Assembly (NCBI RefSeq): GCF_052114605.1
Contig: NZ_JBFRFB010000011.1
Coordinates: forward strand, 62,001-126,000
Direction of reading: 5' to 3'
Length of the DNA stretch: 64,000 nt
Source: Microvirga sp052114605
GTDB taxonomy: Bacteria; Pseudomonadota; Alphaproteobacteria; Rhizobiales; Beijerinckiaceae
Below, piece by piece: positions 59,915 to 64,000 of the stretch. The notes below the pieces were generated by a model, which was not told the origin of the DNA, did not search any database, and was given only the letters and a program-made list of their open reading frames with translations. The stretch's first letter is position 1; every line of letters starts with the position of its first letter. The position numbers were made by a program, and so were the translations under genes.

Positions 59915-60091
59915 TACACTACCCTCCTCTGTCACGACAACTTCCGTCGGCATTTTACGTTCCTTGTTCTTTTGCACGCGCCTGCAACACTGGCGGGACA
60001 AGTCAACAGCCACGTTCAACCAGCTCGCGCGCCACCTTTAAGGAACCTAGCTTCGCCGTTTCTATTATCCCGCTGATGAGAGGGGTATGGG

Positions 60092-61183
60092 ATGATCGAT
60101 GATGGCCGCGCTTCTTTCCGGGGGTTCATGGGAGATGCGGAATTCGTTCGCAAGACACTGATCGTCCTCGGACTCATCGTGTTCGTGCTGCTGCTCTGGA
60201 AGCTCGCGGACGTTCTCCTGCTGGCCTTCGGCGCCATTCTCGTGGCACTCATCCTCCATGCCCTTGCCGAGCTGCTCACCCGCTACGTCCGGGTGCCGGA
60301 ACGGTGGAGCCTGACGGTTGCGACGCTCATCATTTTCGTTCTCGCCGTCGGATTGATTGCCCTCTTCGGAACGCAGATGCGCTCCCAGTTCTCAACCGTG
60401 GTCGAGCGCCTGCCTTCCGTGATCGACAACTTCACGAAAAACTTGGGCTTCGGTACGGTCTCCGACGACATCAACGAAATGCTCGATAAGCTGCCAAGCG
60501 GCGGCTTGGCGTCCCGCATCGCCGGCATCGGCGGCGCCATCGTGAGCGGCTTGGCCGACTTCTTCCTGGTCGTGATCGCCGGCATCTACATCGCGGCTTC
60601 GCCTCGGCTCTACAAGCAGGGTCTCGTCAAGCTGTTCCCCATGCACCACCATGAGCGCGTGGAAAGCTCGCTCGACGCCTCTGGACAGGCCCTCAAGCTC
60701 TGGCTTGTCTCGCAGCTCATCGCCATGAGCTGCGTCGCCGTGTTGTCGACCCTGGCCTTCTGGTTTATCGGCCTGCCCTCGCCTTACGCGCTTGGGCTGA
60801 TCGCGGGCCTGGCCGATTTCATTCCCTTCCTCGGGCCGATTCTCGGCGCCTTGCCTGCCGTGCTGTTCGCCTTCAGCATCAGCGGGGAAACGGCGCTCTG
60901 GACCATCGTCGCGATGATCATCATTCAACAGCTTGAGGGCAACGTGATCTTCCCGCTGGTAGCGCGCAGTATGGTCAGCGTCCCGCCCGCCCTGGCCCTC
61001 TTCGCTATCCTGGTCGCGAGCATCCTGTTCGGTGCGCTCGGCCTCGTCTTCGGATTCCCGCTTGCCGTCGTGACCTATGTGCTGGTGAAGAAGCTGTATG
61101 TCCGCGAGACGCTGGGCGAGGACACCTCGGTACCGGGCGAGAAAGAGGCTGAGGAAGCGGCACAGGAAAAAGCCAAGCCGTGA
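60092..61183 (+). CDS. AI-2E family transporter (PerM-like)
   Basis: 363 aa with about eight membrane helices: a pair at 20-60, one at 70-90, then a soluble segment and a C-terminal helix bundle with GLIAGLADFIPFLGPILGAL, the family signature, and IIIQQLEGNVIFPLVARSMV. The C terminus is Glu/Ala/Lys-rich. Members export or antiport small molecules; the real substrate is unknown, and the name reflects one E. coli member only. Confidence 0.92.
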   Translation: MIDDGRASFRGFMGDAEFVRKTLIVLGLIVFVLLLWKLADVLLLAFGAILVALILHALAELLTRYVRVPERWSLTVATLIIFVLAVGLIALFGTQMRSQFSTVVERLPSVIDNFTKNLGFGTVSDDINEMLDKLPSGGLASRIAGIGGAIVSGLADFFLVVIAGIYIAASPRLYKQGLVKLFPMHHHERVESSLDASGQALKLWLVSQLIAMSCVAVLSTLAFWFIGLPSPYALGLIAGLADFIPFLGPILGALPAVLFAFSISGETALWTIVAMIIIQQLEGNVIFPLVARSMVSVPPALALFAILVASILFGALGLVFGFPLAVVTYVLVKKLYVRETLGEDTSVPGEKEAEEAAQEKAKP

Positions 61184-61192
61184 CGGTTGAAA

Positions 61193-61687
61193 TCAGGCCT
61201 CCACATCCCTCATCGGCCAGTCCACGAGGCGTTCAAGCAGCTCGGCGATGGTGAACTCCTCCTCGGGCCCTGCCACGCGGTCGCGGACGGAGATGCCCGC
61301 CGCATGCACGGTGTCGGGATCGCCGGAAACCAGATGGTGCCACCAATAGAGGTCCCTGCCCTCGGCAATGAGCCGATAGCCGCAGGTTTCGGGCAGCCAG
61401 GAGATGCTCTGCACCGCATCCGGCGTCAGGCGTACGCAATCGGGCACCTTGGCTTGGCGGTTGGGGTAATCGCGGCAGCGGCAGGTCTCGCCGTCAAGAA
61501 GCGTACAGCCCACATCCGTGTAGAGGACCTCGCTGGTGTCCTCGTCCTCGAGCTTGACGAGGCAGCAGCGCCCGCAGCCGTCGCACAGGCTTTCCCATTC
61601 CTGGAGGCTCATGGCCTCAAGGGTTTTGGCACGCCAGAAAGGCAGCTCCTCGGGTTCGGAACGAAAAATCATTGAAGAATGGGACAT
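61193..61687 (-). CDS. YcgN-family cysteine cluster protein
   Basis: 164 aa. CDGCGRCC (Cys35, Cys38, Cys41, Cys42) and the later GCTLLDGETCRCRDYPNRQA match the UPF0260/YcgN zinc- or iron-chelating cysteine cluster (CxxCxxCC...CxxY). DLYWWHHLVSGDPDTVHAAG is a conserved tail. Function unknown. Converges with the AI-2E gene at nine bases. Confidence 0.9.
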   Translation of the reverse strand: MSHSSMIFRSEPEELPFWRAKTLEAMSLQEWESLCDGCGRCCLVKLEDEDTSEVLYTDVGCTLLDGETCRCRDYPNRQAKVPDCVRLTPDAVQSISWLPETCGYRLIAEGRDLYWWHHLVSGDPDTVHAAGISVRDRVAGPEEEFTIAELLERLVDWPMRDVEA

Positions 61688-61902
61688 GCGGGCTCTCTGA
61701 GCTCCGTTTGAGGCTGTTTAAGGGTGCTATGTCGCACATCCTGTGAACCTTTTCGAGCTTACCCACAGGCCTATATGAACCAAGCAACCTGTTCGTGAGT
61801 TGTTGATAATAACCGTGGCCGCGTTGTATTGTTGCCGTTAGGGAAATCAACGACCATAAACAAGGCGTATCAGGCCAACTGACCTGCCCTTAAGGGACTA
61901 CC

Positions 61903-64000
61903 GTGAGCCAGCATTCACCGATTTCTTTCCCGACACGGATCAAGCGTGCCGCGCTCTGGCTGGACGCATGGCTCAATTCGTTCCTGTTTCAGAGCAAGCG
62001 CGGTCTTGGCTCGGCCTACGAATCCTACTCGGAAAAGATGAAATGCCTGCGGTTTCGCGGGCCGATCAGGGTCATTCTCGACCTCACCAGCGAAGCGACG
62101 ACTCTCGGCACGGCCGGTGCCGTGGTCATGTTGGCGCTCGCCCTGCCCGCCTTCCGCGAAACGGAAGACGATTGGCTGAAGACCCAGGACCTCGCCGTCA
62201 CCTTCCTCGACCGCTACGGCCAGGAAGTCGGACGCCGCGGGCTTCACCTGGACGATTCCTACAAGCTTGAGGACTTCCCTGATCACATGATCAAGGCCGC
62301 GTTGGCCACGGAAGACCGTCGCTTCTACGAACATTGGGGCATCGATCCCATCGGCACCTTCCGCGCCCTCGTGGTCAATGCCCAGGGCGGAGGCGTCATG
62401 CAGGGCGGCTCCTCGATCACCCAGCAATTGGCCAAGAACCTGTTCCTCACGAACGAGCGCTCGCTGGAACGCAAGATCAAGGAAGCGTTCCTCGCTATCT
62501 GGCTCGAATATCATCTGACCAAGGACGAGATCCTCAAGCTTTATCTCGACCGCGCTTATATGGGCGGCGGCACCCACGGCGTCGTGGCCGCGGCCGATTA
62601 CTATTTCGGCAAGCCCGCCAAGGACCTGACCCTGGCCGAATCCGCCATGCTGGCCGGTCTGTTCAAGGCGCCTACCAAATACGCCCCTCACGTGAACCTA
62701 CCGGCCGCCCGTGCCCGTGCCAACCAGGTTCTGGTCAACATGGTCGATTCCGGCTTTGCTACCGAGGGCCAGATCCAGACGGCCCGCCGTAATCCTGCGA
62801 CCCCGGTCAATCGGACCCGCGAGACCACGCCCGATTTCTACCTCGACTGGGCCTACGATCAGGTGAAGCGCCTTGCCGCCGACAAGAAGTTCGGCACCGA
62901 GCGCGTTCTCACCGTCAAGACGCCTCTCGACACCGCTCTCCAGCGCCATTCCGAGCAGGCCCTGGAAGATATTCTGCGCCAGCATGGCCGCCAGTACCGG
63001 GCGGGTCAGGGCGCGCTCGTCGTCATGGATGTGGACGGGGCCGTGCGCACCATCGTCGGCGGCCGGGATTACGGACAGAGCCAGTTCAACCGTGCCACAG
63101 GCGGCCTGCGTCAACCGGGCTCCTCGTTCAAGCCCTTCGTCTATGCGGCCGCCTTGACCACCAACCCTAAGCTGAAGCCCAGCTCGATCGTGGTGGACCG
63201 GCCCGTCTGTCTCGGCAATTGGTGCCCACAGAACTATGGCCGCTCCTTCTCGGGCTCCATGCCGCTCGTCTCGGCCCTGGCGCGTTCCATCAACTCGATT
63301 CCCGTGATCATGTCGCTCGAAATCGGCAAGGGCAACGCCAAGGCCGGACGCGCGATCATCGTCGATACCGCCAAGCGCATGGGCCTCACCCACCCACTCA
63401 CGGATTCGAGCTCGCTGCCCATCGGCGCCGCCGAGGTGACGGTGATCGATATGGCAGCCTCCTATGCGGTCTTCGCCAATGGTGGCAAGCGGGCCGACCC
63501 CTACGCCGCCTGGGAGGTGCGCAATTCCGCCGGCGACATCATCTATCGTCACGACCGCGACACGCCGCCCAAGCAGGTGCTGGAGACCCGCGTCGTCAAC
63601 GACATGAACTTCATGCTCAACAAGGTGACCACGGAAGGCACGGGCAAGCGTGCCGCGCTCGAGGGCATCCCTGTTGCGGGCAAGACCGGCACCACCAACG
63701 GTTATAAGGACGCGTGGTTCGTGGGCTATACGGGCAATCTCGTGGCGGGCGTCTGGTTCGGCAACGACGATTCCAAGCCCATGAACAACATGACCGGCGG
63801 TACATTGCCCGCGCAGACCTGGCACGACATCATGGCCGCCGCCCACCAGAACCTGGAAATCCGCCCGATCCCCGGCGTCGATTCCAATGCCTATGCTCGG
63901 GTCGCATCTGCGGGCAAGCTGGCGGCCGATCAGGCGCAGGGGCCGAACCAGGCCTTCCTGGCGGGCACCCTTTCCCGCAAATCCTATGAGGTGCTGGGCA
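61903..64000 (+). CDS. class A penicillin-binding protein (PBP1a family), truncated by the window end
   Basis: The first 699 codons; the 3' end is outside. GTG start. Membrane anchor at about 66-83. GT51 transglycosylase has catalytic Glu137 in ATEDRRFYEHWGID and GGSSITQQLAKNLFLTNERS. The transpeptidase has Ser407-Ser-Phe-Lys410, Ser462-Ile-Asn and Lys594-Thr-Gly. The protein polymerises and cross-links peptidoglycan. The 215 bp before it contain no gene. A longer N terminus (about 65 residues) precedes the anchor compared with minimal PBPs. Confidence 0.93.
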   Translation, partial: MSQHSPISFPTRIKRAALWLDAWLNSFLFQSKRGLGSAYESYSEKMKCLRFRGPIRVILDLTSEATTLGTAGAVVMLALALPAFRETEDDWLKTQDLAVTFLDRYGQEVGRRGLHLDDSYKLEDFPDHMIKAALATEDRRFYEHWGIDPIGTFRALVVNAQGGGVMQGGSSITQQLAKNLFLTNERSLERKIKEAFLAIWLEYHLTKDEILKLYLDRAYMGGGTHGVVAAADYYFGKPAKDLTLAESAMLAGLFKAPTKYAPHVNLPAARARANQVLVNMVDSGFATEGQIQTARRNPATPVNRTRETTPDFYLDWAYDQVKRLAADKKFGTERVLTVKTPLDTALQRHSEQALEDILRQHGRQYRAGQGALVVMDVDGAVRTIVGGRDYGQSQFNRATGGLRQPGSSFKPFVYAAALTTNPKLKPSSIVVDRPVCLGNWCPQNYGRSFSGSMPLVSALARSINSIPVIMSLEIGKGNAKAGRAIIVDTAKRMGLTHPLTDSSSLPIGAAEVTVIDMAASYAVFANGGKRADPYAAWEVRNSAGDIIYRHDRDTPPKQVLETRVVNDMNFMLNKVTTEGTGKRAALEGIPVAGKTGTTNGYKDAWFVGYTGNLVAGVWFGNDDSKPMNNMTGGTLPAQTWHDIMAAAHQNLEIRPIPGVDSNAYARVASAGKLAADQAQGPNQAFLAGTLSRKSYEVLG

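Noticed and set aside
1..64000. CRISPR arrays, tRNA or rRNA genes
   Set aside because: No regularly spaced direct repeats, cloverleaf-like segments or rRNA-like stretches were noticed on reading both strands; short tRNAs could be missed without a covariance search.

Overview
The window looks like a chromosomal segment of an alphaproteobacterium of the order Hyphomicrobiales (Rhizobiales), plausibly of the Methylobacteriaceae/Beijerinckiaceae or Microvirga kind. The reasons are high G+C, the gene order feuPQ-cycHJKL-degP-two-component pair-glnE, the XdhABC set, a PdhS/CbrA-like kinase, CobT/CobS, and an RcGTA-type gene transfer agent cluster. The genus cannot be fixed from the sequence alone. 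No tRNA, rRNA or CRISPR was seen.

Left part (1-14,100): small hypothetical genes, a uracil-DNA glycosylase-like gene, a GNAT acetyltransferase remnant, a nuclease, divergent cobT and cobS (cobalamin lower-ligand assembly), DUF1289, a membrane-anchored aspartic protease, dusA, ybaK, an orphan His-rich ureE, and a purine-catabolism operon xdhA-xdhB-xdhC-deaminase on the minus strand. The N terminus of xdhB carries a palindromic repeat that is translated in frame. gloA follows.

Middle (14,200-32,550): pepN, a PAS histidine kinase, glnE, an OmpR-type sensor/regulator pair, a DegP-type protease with a single PDZ domain, the cytochrome c maturation operon ccmI-ccmE-ccmF-ccmH (cycHJKL), and a FeuP/FeuQ-like two-component system. 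Upstream of feuP is a small exported PepSY-like protein that may be the FeuN-type inhibitor.

32,592-54,328 is the main attraction: a full set of RcGTA-like structural genes on the minus strand (g1 small terminase to the g15 tail fibre protein, then DUF2793, a GH108 endolysin and a holin-like protein). Every structural gene reads open. Unlike the compact RcGTA operon, this cluster is broken up by extra genes, several on the opposite strand: a HEPN-like gene with an Rx4H motif, two secreted trypsin-like proteases between capsid and adaptor genes, two paralogous lipoproteins, a DUF465 gene, an ABM-domain gene, a glycine-zipper lipoprotein, and dispersed palindromic repeats. A consensus-like sigma70 promoter, overlapping a one-mismatch LexA-type direct repeat, precedes an intrinsic terminator placed just before the g1 ribosome-binding site. 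A second intrinsic terminator sits just before the capsid gene. Together these suggest that particle production is gated by attenuation or antitermination, or that the locus is being turned to other uses.

Right part (54,800-64,000): an endonuclease/exonuclease/phosphatase-family gene, a tiny membrane protein, an HWE-family PAS kinase, an orphan TRAP substrate-binding protein, DUF2939, an AI-2E-family permease, a YcgN-type cysteine-cluster protein, and the first 699 codons of a bifunctional class A penicillin-binding protein that runs off the end.
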